DNA from: Gnetum montanum
Lineage: Eukaryota > Streptophyta > Gnetopsida > Gnetales > Gnetaceae
Assembly (NCBI GenBank): GCA_015680685.1
Contig: MNCI01005943.1
Coordinates: forward strand, 172,751-225,987
Reading direction: 5' to 3'
Length of the DNA stretch: 53,237 bases
Below are positions 22,584 to 34,896 of this stretch, piece after piece; the stretch's first letter is position 1; each line of letters starts with the position of its first letter. The position numbers and the translations under genes were made by a program. The notes beneath the pieces were generated by a model. The model was not told the origin of the DNA. It was given only the letters and a program-made list of their open reading frames with translations, and made no database searches.

Positions 22584-25500
22584 ATGGCCATTGTTTCCAC
22601 CTCGAGCCTTGAGGCTCCTTTCTCGACCGAAAGCACCATGGGTGTTGAGTGGCCACCTAGCCCAGTGCTGGTACCATGCCAATCCCTTAGGATTCAACAT
22701 TTGTCACTCGAGTTCTTGGCACAAGATGCAAAGCGTTATGACTTTATCTGCACAAAGGTCCAAGAAAATTTTCCCCTGGATCACTAAGAACTCAAGCACA
22801 AGTGTAGTTTTGAGTTCCTTTATCGAAATGGGAGGGATTTTGTGCCTAATCTCGACATTGCAATCCCCCTTACAAAGATGTATCAGTGGATCTTTGATCA
22901 ACTACTACAAGTCAGTAGGCCTAGGGAGCAGCACACAGTATCCCATTGTGATGAAGTGTTCCAGGATGGGTAGGAAGATCTGGACTCCCAGTCTGAGGGT
23001 GGTGGCCAAACTTACCCTCTGACCATCCCTCCTACCATGGCATTCAGGTCAAACCCCCTTTTCTTGATGGCTCCCTTTGTGATCACCACAAATCTTCTTC
23101 AATCTATGCTTTCATCCACCATGGGTAGCCATCCTACACCCTCAGCATATCAATAAGCACCTCCCTTAGTTTTTTATTCAAGCACTCTTTCCCCCCATTC
23201 CATCCCATGCTCATACCAAGCACCGGTTACACCCACGCTACCTTACATACACACCGTGTCTACTTCACAGTTGCCCGAAGCCTCTGCTCCTATCTCATCA
23301 TCTACATCTGTTCTATCATTAGCAGTAGGTCTAGCCCCAACCACGTGGTGGATCCTAGCCACTTCACTCCTCACCTCATAGCCCCACCAAATGTCACAAC
23401 ACCCTTACCACCAAACATACCATGTCCCGTAGGTATCGCAACCAAGCGCGGGACTATGGCCCATTCCATCGGTCATGCAAATGACCAACCCCACAGCACC
23501 ACCAATAGCCACTACTCCAGCAACACCACCCACTAGGTGGTGGACCACACAAGTAGCACCCTTCACAAGGGCATCCCCAATGGCCCCCCCTATGAGCCAA
23601 GTCGTTGCCTTTGCTACGCCACAAACGATGGTTTCCCCTGCAACCCCACAACTGTTTGTGTCGTCTCCGAGTCTGGATCAAGCATTTCAACTTATCCAGA
23701 TCCTTACTGAAGAGGTTAGGTGCCTCAAAGCCACAGGTTCTGATATGGTATAGGTCATGGATTTCTACCATGATGACCCCATCAGCCCGACGATTCCTAT
23801 GCTTACATTACCCCCTGGGATGCTGCTCCCCAAATTTACAAAATACAACGAGGAGGATGACCCTAACGCATATTTGGTCGCATTTAGATCTAAATCTTTG
23901 TTGCTGAAACAATGGTCACACACCATTATTTGCATCTTTGCTATGTCTCTGATAAGCAAAGCTTTAGACTGGTACCAAGCACTCCCATGTGCCTCCATCT
24001 CAACATTGAATGAGCTGCTAACTTAATTTGTGACCTGCTTCAAGTATAACTTGAAGCCCAAAGTCACACTAGATTAGCTAATGGGAGTTAAGCAAGATCC
24101 ACTAGAGTCAGTGTAGAGGTTTATACAATAGTGGAGCGCTACCTTGAATGAGATTCATGAGCCTATCATGGAGGCCCACTTGTTGGCCATCTTCAAGGGG
24201 GCGGTGAATGATTTCATCAAATCCAAGATGTATTACCTAGCCCCACGCTCTCTCAGTCAAGCTTTTGCATAGAAAATAAGCATTCAAGACGTAGCTAAAG
24301 CCAGTAAGGACCTGACCTATGTTGCATATAAAAATGCACATACTAAAAAGGACAAAGAGAAGGGCAACGTCACAATGGCCACGGTTGCGGCCGTGGCAAA
24401 CAAGGCCAAGCCCAACAAAAAAAATAATAACAAGAAAGCAACCACAACACCAACTAACCCTACACCTTGCCCAAGCAACGCTGCCCAACCCTCCATATTG
24501 GCACCCAAGGCACCCACCCCGCCTAAACCTAATTTCAAACATAAAGATCACTCCAAGTATACCCCATTACCTGTCAAGCCTTCAGAACTTCTGAAGCAAT
24601 TGCTAGGGGTGGGGTACATTCAACATAAGCAGATGTCAGAGGAGGCGACCAAACAGCATCAGCAATATTGTGAACTCCTTAGGAACCTCTCCTTAGATAT
24701 GCCCAATGAGCCCCCAGTTTCTACGGACTTCAGGCTGGAGTAGTTCTGTGACTACCACCAACTTTGTGGTCACGACAAGGATTACTGTCTGGCCTTAAAA
24801 GATGACATTCAATGGATGATTGATTAGGGGAAGTTGGTGCTAGACAAAAGCAACCCTGTTTGCCCTTAAAATCAATCCATGCATGTTTACAACGATCCCC
24901 TCAATGGTAATGATGCAAGGTACATCAGTAACATGATTGGCGTAGATGATAATCTGGAACTGCCACAGCAACCATTTTTGGTTTGTGTACCTCAATGTAG
25001 CATAGCGATACCAACAATGGCAAAAAAGACACCGCAACAACCGTTTGTCCTTAAGGTCCCTCTCCGAACATCCACCTCTGCATCCTTTGTAATCAAAACT
25101 ACACCACTGCCCACACTAATGCCATAGACACCATTCATCATTAGGGGGCCAAAACACTCAACTACCCCCATCCCATAAAACCAACATAAGACAGCATCAC
25201 ATCCTTCTCGTTCAAGGAAACAGGAAGAGCATATGATAGGTGAAATGGCTAAAAAACGTACCACCCTAGGTCCTTCCAAGCCTACTCCTTCGTCCTCTAC
25301 ATCTATGCCCACCTCATTACCAAAAGTTAATGCCGCTACGCATGCATGGTCATCTCCACCTTGCCCAAAAAGTTCTAGCCCCAAACCTAAAATTACTCCT
25401 CCTCAGGAAATTCGCCTTCTAGGACCAATGGAGGAAGAGAAGGGTAGTAAAAAATAGGAAGGTGGACAGGATCTCCTAAGTGCTCTTACTCAAGTAAAAC

Positions 25501-26333
25501 AAGCTCTAAAACAAAAGAACATCACGTTGAACTTGTATGACCTGGTAATGACTTCCACTGCACACCGCAAGGCTTTGGTTTGCATGTTAACATCCATACC
25601 AGTTGACAAGAACATGTCGGCAGAGGAGAAAGAAATCCATTCGATCATGCTTCCTTCTACGCCCAAAGAACCGCAGCCATCCCAATTGACATTCTATGAC
25701 AAGTCCATTAAGGAAGACCCTAAAAAGGGTCAGGTGATGATAGCACCCCTATTCATCATAATTCAGGTCATCCAACATAAGATCCAAAGAGTACACATTG
25801 ATGACAGGGCTGGTACAAACATCATCTCATTTCCCATAGTGGACAAACTAGGTTTGGTAGACCAAATCAAACCCACAACAACGTCATGTCTAAAGTCATT
25901 CAATGGGGCATGGGTAGTGGTGAAAGGAATCATCCACATTAACTTTTTGGTATGGGACTAGTTCCCTACAAGCGCAATGTTTATCGTGGTGGAAGAGATG
26001 CATGGGTTTAACCTGATCTTGGGGAGATCGTGGTTAGCCCAACTCAAGGCTTTCTCTTCACCCATATATCAAGAAATCCATCTACCTTACGTAGGCAAGG
26101 AGGTGGTGATCCATGGTGACGAAGTGACAACCCAGGCAATAAATAACGTAAATATGGAGCAAGGTTCAAAGGTCATAACCTCTAAGAATGAGGCACCTAT
26201 TTTTGCCGATACTAATTTTTTGACAAAAGAGTTGGCCCAAGATGCCATCTCAGAAAATGAAACTACATGGTCCAAGTTGCCTTTTCAAGTGATAGACGAT
26301 GACATAGAAGAATACTGCAACAAAGCCTCTTGA
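22584..26333 (+). pseudogene. Gag-protease of element D with in-frame stops
   Basis: Start ATG at 22584. The order matches element A: N-terminal domain (YDFICTKVQENFPLD), Pro/Thr-rich linker, capsid (DFYHDDPISPTIP, KYNEEDDPNAYLVAF, FKYNLKPKVTLD, LNEIHEPIMEAH, about 23757-24270), Lys-rich stretch, knuckle FCDYHQLCGHDKDYC (about 24745-24790), linker with PFVLKVP-type motifs, and aspartic protease. The protease motif reads RVHIDDRAGTNII (about 25790): the Gly that follows the catalytic Asp in DDGA of element A is Arg. More than ten stops interrupt the frame, two of them at the same codons as in element A (24024-24026 and 24270-24272). The terminal stop is at 26331-26333. Confidence 0.85.
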
Positions 26334-26545
26334 CCTTACATGTCACAAAGCCCATGATGGGTTAGAAAGTAGTTGCGAGGATGATCGTTACTCGTGTATT
26401 GTAACAACTCCACTGCTCCTTACCCAATTAACACCCATTATACATTTATTCCTTGTTTGCTTCACATTTACTCATTTACGCTAAGTGTCTAACTTATTCT
26501 TTAAAAAGTTTACATGTCCTCAATTTGAATTATGTCATGACCTAC

Positions 26546-26692
26546 TAAGGCCTAAAACTGGAAAAATTTTCCCTTACCATCATCCCATGGCCTAAAATGG
26601 CCTAAAACTATGCATGGCTTGAAATGGCCTAAAACTAACAACAGCCCAAAATGACCTTAAACTATCATGATGGCCCGAAATGGCCTAAAACT
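26546..26692 (+). repeat. Tandem array (i) of element D, GGCCTAAAACTA units
   Basis: Six or so copies of AAATGGCCTAAAACTA-like words, spaced about 15 to 35 bases, lie just downstream of the gag-protease frame. The core resembles the CCTTAAACTAG core of the arrays at 31965-32355 and 35978-36336. Confidence 0.75.
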
Positions 26693-27000
26693 AAAACGAG
26701 ATGTTCTTAATGAATTCAATTCATAAATAAAAATAGAATAAAATAGAATAAAAATAGATACAACATATAACACATAAGCAAAATAAATCTCTTCGTATTT
26801 CAATTTCTCTTTCACAAATTAACAATGTTTGTAACATTCTTTGAATTCAAATAAAATGGTCAGCTGCTATGCTACGACCCTTTGCCCATTCCATCATTTC
26901 CTACTTCATTAGGCCCCATGTTTTCACCTAGATCCTACACCATAAAAAATGGACTAGTCAGCTAAAGTTGCAATAAAGACTCCAACAAAATAAATTATCG

Positions 27001-30000
27001 CTAAGCCAAAATGTAATTGACCCAAGATAGCCCCACGTCTATTTTGGCAGGTATCCGATCCAAGCCTGCCACCAAGCATTGCAAGAACTCCTCTTCCATG
27101 ATATCAGCCCAATTCCTATCGCCCAGATCAGTGCTTGCAGCAATTTTATCCTTCTCTTTAGATGTCCATCTCAGTGGCCTAGGAGAAAAGGCGGCAGTGG
27201 TGGTCTTACCCACAAGAAAGGTCACTTCCCTTTTGGGAGATTCACTCACTGTCACTTGTTGCATGAACCTATTGTAAGCCCCAGAAGCGCTAATAATATC
27301 AAGGAATACCTCATGAGTATGTAACTTAACTGAGGCATCCCTGTATTGGTTACACTTGGTGGCACGTTCTAGCTTATACATATGCTTATGATTTTTCTGT
27401 GCCTGCACCCACTCGTAAACCTTGGTGCTGTAATCTTTCCAATCTTGGTTCTTCTAGGCTAGTAGGTCCATTTGCATGTGCTGCTCTATTATCTCATGGG
27501 TGGTCTCATTGTTGCGTCACATAGCCATCTAGTAGCTCCCGTAGTTAATGACAACCATGCGGCAACTACCATCATTGGTGTCTCGGGCCAACAAGAATTC
27601 GTTCCTAGAATGGAGATCTCCTACCTCAATGGTTAGGTTGGCCTTTTCCTTCTCAAGCCTCTAGACCCATTTCCAGAGGTCTTCGTTCACACACCTACAT
27701 TCCCATAAGGAGCGTGCTAAGTATAGTGCACATTGTCTTGCTTCATCGTATAAGAGATGGGGTACTTCGATCACCTCCAGTGGAAATGCAGGTACGGTGT
27801 CAACCTTAATTGCCCACTTAGGATCCCACTTAAGATGAGAAGCTGCCAACCATGTGTAAAAAATGCATTAGTCACAGAGGCATAGTGAACGCAACAACAA
27901 TGTAGAGTCTAGCGTAGCACTTTAACCTACCCATTTCAAGGTTAACTTTCCTTACATGGTTGATCATGTCATTGACCACCCCTTCTATGAAAGTAAATTT
28001 ATCAAGGGTTTCGGTCCATGGTTGCAAGTAGATCAAGGACGGGCTAGAGTGTCAACATTGTATCAACTGCACAATAAAATGTGTTAGTTAAAGTGGAGAG
28101 AACCATAATAGGGATGATGAATAGAATAAATGATAGTGTAAAGCTCCTACCAAGCAAACCCTCAGGGGTGAGAGCAGAGGGGTCGCCCATCGGTACATTG
28201 TCAAATATGTGGTCAAACTCACCAACATCCAAATGGAACCCCTCTCCTTCTAGCTAATCTAATAACGTAGCAGCATCCTCGATGCTCATGTGCCCCTCTA
28301 GAACTAAGCTGCTCTCTGCAAAAGGTTCGTCAGCAAGGGCCTCGTCCTGGTTGCCAAAAGCCTCTTCATCATTGGCTGGGCTCCTGTCTTTGTCAATAGG
28401 GACCTCCTCCTCCTCCTCCTCCTCTTCATCAACTGAGACCTCCTCCTCACGAGCCAAGGCCCTTTCTTCTATAGCAGGGGCCTCTTCCTCATCGGTAGGG
28501 GCCTCTCCTCTATAGCCGGAGCCTTCTTGTTTTCATCGATTTCCCCTGTTGTAGGGGCCACCACCTCTTCTCCCTCTACTTCTTCTTCTTCCTCCACTGA
28601 TAAAGCATAGTCATAGTAAGTAAAGTATACTAACCTAAAGCAGATGCTACGTTGTGCTACGCTACCTAGCATAACACAGTGTAGCAAACATTAGCAAAAA
28701 AATAAATAAATAAAATAAAAAAAGAAGAAAATACTTACCAATTGGAGGCTGCACTCTATGAAGCTTGAATTACAGCTTCTTCCCCCTCTCTTCATTAGTA
28801 CAAGGGGTCTCGTTAGCAAGGCGAGACCTCTTGCATTGTAGCTTGGTCATCACCGTCTCTACAATGAGGCATTCCCCCCTTGTCACACTACCAGTGGTAA
28901 TGGGGGGTGCCTCTTCCACACTATCTTTGGCCCGAAAGTTGCATGCCACCCTATCCCTAGTCATCATTGAGAATGACTCCCCAGTAGCTTTTGGGGGGTC
29001 TTGAGATCAGGTGGTACGGAAGACTTGGCAGATCAACGGTTTGGAGATCTGGCTACAATCTTGTCGTACCCAGACACCATTCTCGCAAACTACCAAGAAT
29101 TTCACAAAACACCGTAGGCAGGCTATGAAAAAGGCATGGTGCACATTGAAAAGGGATTCAAGCTTCCCACGAAGCTTGACCATTTTAGCCTGCATGCCTC
29201 TACAAATGTGCTTGGCCCAATTGTAATGGGTCCCTTCTTCCATAACATCCCTCATTATTCGAGCCTGCTCAATCCCAATGATTTTTCCTTAGGATAGTAG
29301 CTTGGGGAAGGCACAGGCACGAAAGATAGGGTAAACCATTTTGGCCACCTATAGCCTGACTTTCTTAATATAAATCCCCTTTTGGTCCTTTGCAGGCCCT
29401 AGCCACTCCTCAATGTCCTCCTGATTGTGTGCATTTTTCTTGGATTTTTCTCCCACGGGGAGACCATCAAAGGAGACATCAAAAAGATCCACAAACAATT
29501 GATCGTTGATGTCAAACACCACGTGCACACCATGAACACGTGTGTGGAAGCGGTCTATCTTTTCGGAGAAGGAGTTGGCTAGGGAAAGCATCTCAGCAGG
29601 TAGGACACTCAGGTTAACTACCAAAAACAAGTCCATAAGCCCAACCTCCTGAAGGTTATGGACCAACATGCTTGGGGCCCCCATTCCAAAGCCAGCACTG
29701 AGTCTCCTCCACCTCCCCGTACTTAAAAAATAGGTTGGTCTCGTTGCGCCCGGAGGCAATCATAGTCACCTCTTGGGATTTCTTCGCTACTAAAAAGATT
29801 TGCAAAAAAAAAAACAAAAAGAGAAAGAGGGTTAGAAAAACATAAACATCACTCAAACATTTAGTAGTGAATACGCACTTTAGCATACCAGGTTTAAACG
29901 GCGTGGGAAACGGTGGGAGATCCACCAATACGTCTTCGATGGTAAGCGGCCTAAGAGATGCCCATTCCCTATCCAACCAACCGGCTTCTTTACATTTCCC

Positions 30001-30696
30001 ATAAAATTGGGAATACCAAGTTGGATAGGTTCTGAACTCATCTCCAAACTGGCCTATCACACCAGCGTGCACATTCCTAGTGGAGGAAAACTCCCGTAGG
30101 GCCATCTATGCCAACGCTAAGGCATCCATGTCACTTTGAAGACCACTCCTATCAATAAAAAACCTGGTAACACAAAAAATACACATATACACTATTAATC
30201 CCTGTATCTAGTGTAGCATGGATTACATGACAAAATACCTTCGTCAAACTCACCTGCTAACATAGTAAATGGTTCCAGGTGGATTCTAAAAGCAAGTGAC
30301 CATGTGGCGAGCAACAAACAATGTATTGTATAAGTGGTAACACTTATACTCAAGCATCTCTCAAATCCAACTTGAGCATCTCAAGCTTTTTGGACACTGG
30401 TTGGAACCTTCTACCTACTCGCCCCTGATTGATCCATCAGTCAAAAATTTTAGAATACCTTAGTTTTCCCCAGGCAACAAGGTTTTTATGATTACAATTG
30501 TTGTCTCCATCGATAAGTGTGACCAAAGGATCACACTAAAATGCTGGAGGAACTATAGGAAGTCCCGTGCACCCTCCCAGAACCAAACCTCTTGCCACTC
30601 CACACGTGCGTGAGGGGGAGAGACATTGGCCACCGGTTCGCTAAGGTAGCACAGAACTCCTACGATTTCTGGGATAATTAAAATGGGTTTCAACAT
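27001..30696 (-). pseudogene. Antisense six-exon gene inside element D, function unknown
   Basis: Minus-strand exons: 30254-30696 (ATG at 30696), 29889-30163, 28739-29789, 28151-28596, 27931-28066, 27001-27842 (stop at 27001). All five introns are 84 to 142 bases and have GT-AG ends with good acceptors (such as GTGTTACCAG and ATTGTGCAG). Recognisable pieces: ILIIPEIVGVLCYLSEP; WLDREWASLRPLTIEDVL; IDRFHTRVHGVHVVFDINDQ; HYNWAKHICRGMQAKM; a Glu-rich tract (about 28380-28460); FTFIEGVVNDMINHVRKV; HLKWDPKWAIKVDTVPAFP; and a Lys-rich C-terminus. Splice phases agree at the junctions I checked (exons 2/3 and 5/6). Several stops (for example CAG-type to TAG) and at least one frameshift near 29700 show that it is decayed. 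I do not recognise the family. It could be a captured host gene or an element-specific antisense gene. Confidence 0.7.
28645..28686. repeat. LTR-type GCTACG palindrome inside an intron of the antisense gene
   Basis: GCTACGTTGTGCTACGCTAC is followed by CTAGCATAACACAGTGTAGC. It is close to the LTR palindromes at 21089-21130 and 38334-38373 and lies wholly within intron 28597-28738, so the cassette carries the element's own palindrome. Confidence 0.8.
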
Positions 30697-31746
30697 AACC
30701 CTACACCAACGAAGAGCCAAACATTAGCACTATGTACAAGCAAAGTTTACATGTAGTGTAGCATAACCCTCTCATTACGTATAGCATAGCATAGCATTTT
30801 CATTGCATGTAGCATAGCAGAATTTCGCATTTGCAAAAAAAATATAAAAAAAACAAATGTAAACAAACAACAACAAAGCAAGCCTCGCAGCATAGTATGG
30901 CCATCAAACCTTACATAATGCAACAACTCTTAGATGATACGTACTAAAGAAAATGAACAAGAATTGGCAGACGTGCAACACAATGTAATCAACGCATTAC
31001 TATGACAAGCATGGCAATATGGCAAGCTTAACAAATTCAACAACGCAGCGGTATTGTAGACTTAATAGCGTAACAATATGACAAACCTACTAAACCTTGC
31101 AATGTACTAGCATACCGCAGTAAAAGCATTACAAAGTGCAGACAAGTAAGAGTTTATTGTGCTACAGTCGTCCCAACCATAATTCGGCTATACAAAATAA
31201 CTCGCGTTGTACTGCGTTAAACACATGTCTCATTTGTCAAATCGCATAAAAGGCCAAAACCCTCTTGAAGGCGGCACACTACGCTAGCCATGTGCTAAGC
31301 TACCTAGGCTCGCCCAAACCCTTGCAACAAGGAAGTCGCAATAATGGTGGCCAAGGTGATACTGCATGTGACTGTAGTGTAACATACATATATCCACTGT
31401 GGCCAACCAACAATAGCGGCAGCGTAGCAGCCAAAATAATGACCAAAACGATGGAAAAGGATGCTGATTTCAACAATAATGATTGTAGAAGTCTAAACAA
31501 CAAAGGCAATGTAATAACTTACTGAGCTGACAGAGTCTCCTCTCACATTGTAATGCACACCTAAGTTAGGCATCCCAAAGTGTCCTTGACTTCATCCATG
31601 TTAGCGAGCCCTCAATGCTTACGTTTGTCTTTAGGTGTCATTGCTTCACTCGCAGATGTTGTCGACTGCTATGCTACGCTACGCTATTTCACTTTCTCTT
31701 AGCACGATTGTACTACGCTATGGATGTGGGCTCTGCGCTCTGACAA
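30697..31746. other. Region upstream of the antisense gene, no clear gene
   Basis: Several TAGCATAGC and GCTACGCTA words (30750-30830, 31668-31690) are present, plus an open frame at 31265-31525 on the plus strand with no recognisable motif. It may contain the antisense promoter, but no convincing TATA box stands near 30750. Confidence 0.35.
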
Positions 31747-31747
31747 T

Positions 31748-31817
31748 GAAAATGACAAGTTTACCAAGGGTAAACCATTATTTACAGCCAACACGGTGGA
31801 AATAACTTGTCATTTTC
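31748..31817. repeat. Perfect inverted repeat with nested hairpin in element D
   Basis: GAAAATGACAAGTT (31748-31761) is exactly inverted as AACTTGTCATTTTC (31804-31817). A smaller stem, GTTTACC/GGTAAAC, starts inside the left arm. The RNA could fold into a 14-bp stem. It lies about 150 bases before array (ii). Confidence 0.85.
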
Positions 31818-31964
31818 GCACCCTGAGTAATGTGGGATGCCCCGTGTAGCATAGTACTAGCGTGTCATAAACCTACGATAACGTAGCATTCCTGTTTGCA
31901 AATAGGTGGGCCCAACCGAAAATTTCTCCTCACCTTAAATTAGAAACCTGCCTGTACGAAGCCT

Positions 31965-32355
31965 GCACACCACAATCTGCAAAGACCTTAAACTAGTAAC
32001 TTTATCTAAAAACCTTTTCACGGTCCGCAAAGACCTTAAACTAGTAACTTTATCTAAAAACCTATTCACGGTCCGCAAAGACCTTAAACTAGCAACTTTA
32101 TTCAAGAACCTATGCACCACGGTCCTCAAAGACCTTAAACTAGTAACAGTCTATGAAGCCTACCTGTTAACAATCCGAAAAGACCCTAAACTAGTAATTT
32201 TATCCATCAACCTATTAATAGTCTGCAAAGACCTTCAACTAATAACCTTGTCCTCCAACCTGTTAACGGTCCACCACAATCTTAAACTGGCAAACTTAGT
32301 GACAATTGCATGTTCAAATCCGCTCACGGTTCGCTAAGACCTTAAATTGGTAATC
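31965..32355 (+). repeat. Tandem array (ii) of element D, about 59-bp units ahead of RT
   Basis: About eight diverged units run through CGGTCCGCAAAGACCTTAAA then CTAGTAACTTTATCTAAAAA. The first three are close to identical and later ones drift. The array ends where the RT-containing frame begins (32357). Confidence 0.9.
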
Positions 32356-32356
32356 T

Positions 32357-34896
32357 GTGAATTTGGCTGAATGTTTGACAATAATTGCATGTTTCATTAT
32401 TGCTTTGCAAATATTTACTATTATGCACCATAGCTTCAAACAGGTATCACTTGACCGGGCTTCTTCTTATTGTGGCAAGTTGAACAAGATGGCCATGCAG
32501 CGTGATCTACACTCACTTTTAACTTTAACAGGTCCTCATGGCAAGCTTGCAAGACACCCAAACTTAGAGTCAATAGACTGGGATTCACCAATTGATAACA
32601 CTGTAGCATCCCTGGAAATGTCCCTAGATTGGCTCGAACACTTGGTCCAAGCCTTAGACTTAGAGGCCAGGGATGTGACTAAGGACCCTCTCATTGAAGC
32701 ATCGATAACAACACCCAGGGGGAAAATAAAAACACTAAAACTAAGTTCCCTCCTAGATCAACAAATGCAAAAAGATGTATCCAGAGTCCTTCAAGACAAC
32801 ATCAAAGTATTCACATGGTCTTACAACAACATGTCAAGCTTAGACCCACTGCTAATACAACATAACATTGTATTAGACCCACATGTCAAACTAGTTAAAC
32901 AAGAGGCTCAAAAGATTAAACTAGAAATTACACTAGCCGTACGTGATGAAATCACTAAGCTATACCAAGCAAGTTTCATTTGTGTAGTCGATTACTCGGA
33001 ATGGGTGTCAAACATCGTTGTAGTCTCTAAGAAAACAGGAGGAATACGAATCTGTATAAACTTCTGGGATCTGAACAAGACAACAATTAAAGATGACTTC
33101 CCACTACGAAGTCTCGACCAGCTTATCGACACTACGGCTAGTCATGCTTTACTATCCTTCGTGGATGGGTTTTCGGGTTACAATCAAATTTGCATAAATC
33201 CATAGCATCAGTTGACAACTACATTTATGACCCCTTGGAGTACCTTTTGTTACACTATGATGCCCTTTGGTCTAAAGAACACCGAAGCAACCTACCAACG
33301 AGCCATTACATACATGTTCAGTGACTACCTCCTAGAAAGACTCAACTATTACGTGGATGACATAGCGGTCGAGTCTAAGATAGTTATTGATCATCCCACT
33401 AATCTAAATATAGTCTTGAAGCGTTGTCATAGGCATGACATGTGCCTTAATCCAAAGAAGTGTATTTTCAGCATAAAAATCGGGTGCATGCTAGGGTTTG
33501 TAGTATCGAAGGCTGGAATACGAGTGGACCTTGACAAAGTTAAGGCCATCATTAACCTAGCACCTCCTACTAACCTTAAAGAATTGTACAGGTTGAAAGG
33601 TAGAATATAGTTCATCAGAAGATTTATAGCAAAGTTGATTGACAAGTTACACCCCATGCAACACTTACTAAAGAAGGGGGTTAACTTTGAATGGACAACA
33701 CAGTGCTAACAAGCCTTCGATGACTTAAAGAAAGAGCTTTTACACCTCTCAACTGTTTACTCACCACAGAGGGATAAGTCTTTCTACATCTACCTTGCTA
33801 CCTTAGACATGTCTATCGTAGCGCTTTTATAATAAAAAGAGAGGACGGCTCTGAAACCCTAGTCTATTACTTGAGCCATACATTGATAGCATATGAAACC
33901 AAATACAACAAACTGGAAAGGAATTGTCTCGCTTTATTGTTCGCACTAAAAAAGTGGAGACACTACCTGTTCCGTAGTCAAGTGAACATTATATGCAAAA
34001 GCAACGTACTTCGGGCTATCATAAACAACTTATATGAAAGTAGCAGGATAGCCCGATGGAAAGCAATAACAGTGGAATTTGATTTACACTATGTAGCCCA
34101 ATCATCAACAAAAGGACAAGCGATAGCTACGCAGCTTGCAACCTCACCCGTTGATGATCAGGTGACCATAGAACATGAATTCCCCGATGAACATGTTGGT
34201 AGTGTCAACCTTGTACCATCGCATTTCAAGGCCACTTTGCATTTTGACGGTGCCTCAACCACGCGAGGTGGTAGTGCTGCTACCATCATTACATTCCCCT
34301 TGGGGGACATGCAGCCTTTTGCTTACCGCTTCACATTCCTTTGTATGAACAATGTAGCTAAGTACGAAGGAGTCCTCAGGGGCCTCTTAGCAACCCAAGA
34401 ATTAAAAATTTGACATTTTGTAGTTCGAGGTGACTCTCAACTCATTATCAATCAAATCACTAAAGTCTACGCCTATAAAGCTTCGTATTTATAGCCTTAC
34501 TGTGATTTGGCCAAAAACTTGTTGCAATAGTTCACCACAACAGACATCCAACATGTGCCACGCAGTGAGAACATTGTAGCTGATGCCTTAGGTACGCTAG
34601 CATTAAACGTGTCATCACACTTGTTCGTGACTCTACCTACTTCGATAGCAGAGTGCATAGACCCTATCACCCAAGCAGTACATGTGGCCTCCGTAAGCAC
34701 TACCAACACCCAAGAGTGGTATGCTAACGTGAAAGCCTACTTGCAACATGATGAACCCCCACATGACTTGACATCCACCCAAATGGATGCAATCCAAAAA
34801 CGAGCACAGCAGTATGTCCTGGTAGGAGATAATACCTTGTGTAAATGCTCCTTTGATGGAATACTGTTAACTTGCGTTGGTGGGGAGGAGGCATAA
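32357..34896 (+). pseudogene. Reverse transcriptase, RNase H and second RNase H of element D
   Basis: The open segments are 32357-33205, 33212-33610, 33871-34413 and 34555-34896. RT motifs are DEITKLYQASFI, RICINFWDLNKTT, FVDGFSGYNQI, MPFGLKNTEATYQRAI and the active site YYVDDIAVE (about 33345). RT-linked RNase H follows (YNKLERNCLALLFALKKWRHY), then a second RNase H of the Tat kind (LHFDGASTTRGGSAATII, NNVAKYEGVLRGLLATQE, GDSQLIINQITK). Stops at about 33203, 33608, 33708, 34411, 34493 and 34528, and a frameshift near 33830, inactivate it. It would copy genomic RNA into cDNA in the particle. Confidence 0.9.

Noticed and set aside
24317-24538. Hydrophobic minus-strand frame that looks like a membrane protein
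   Set aside because: It is the complement of a Lys/Pro/Ala-rich plus-strand gag segment that matches element A.
23454-25384. Minus-strand frames at 23454-23771, 24237-24551 and 24992-25384
   Set aside because: They are shadows of the Pro/Thr/Lys-rich gag linker of element D.
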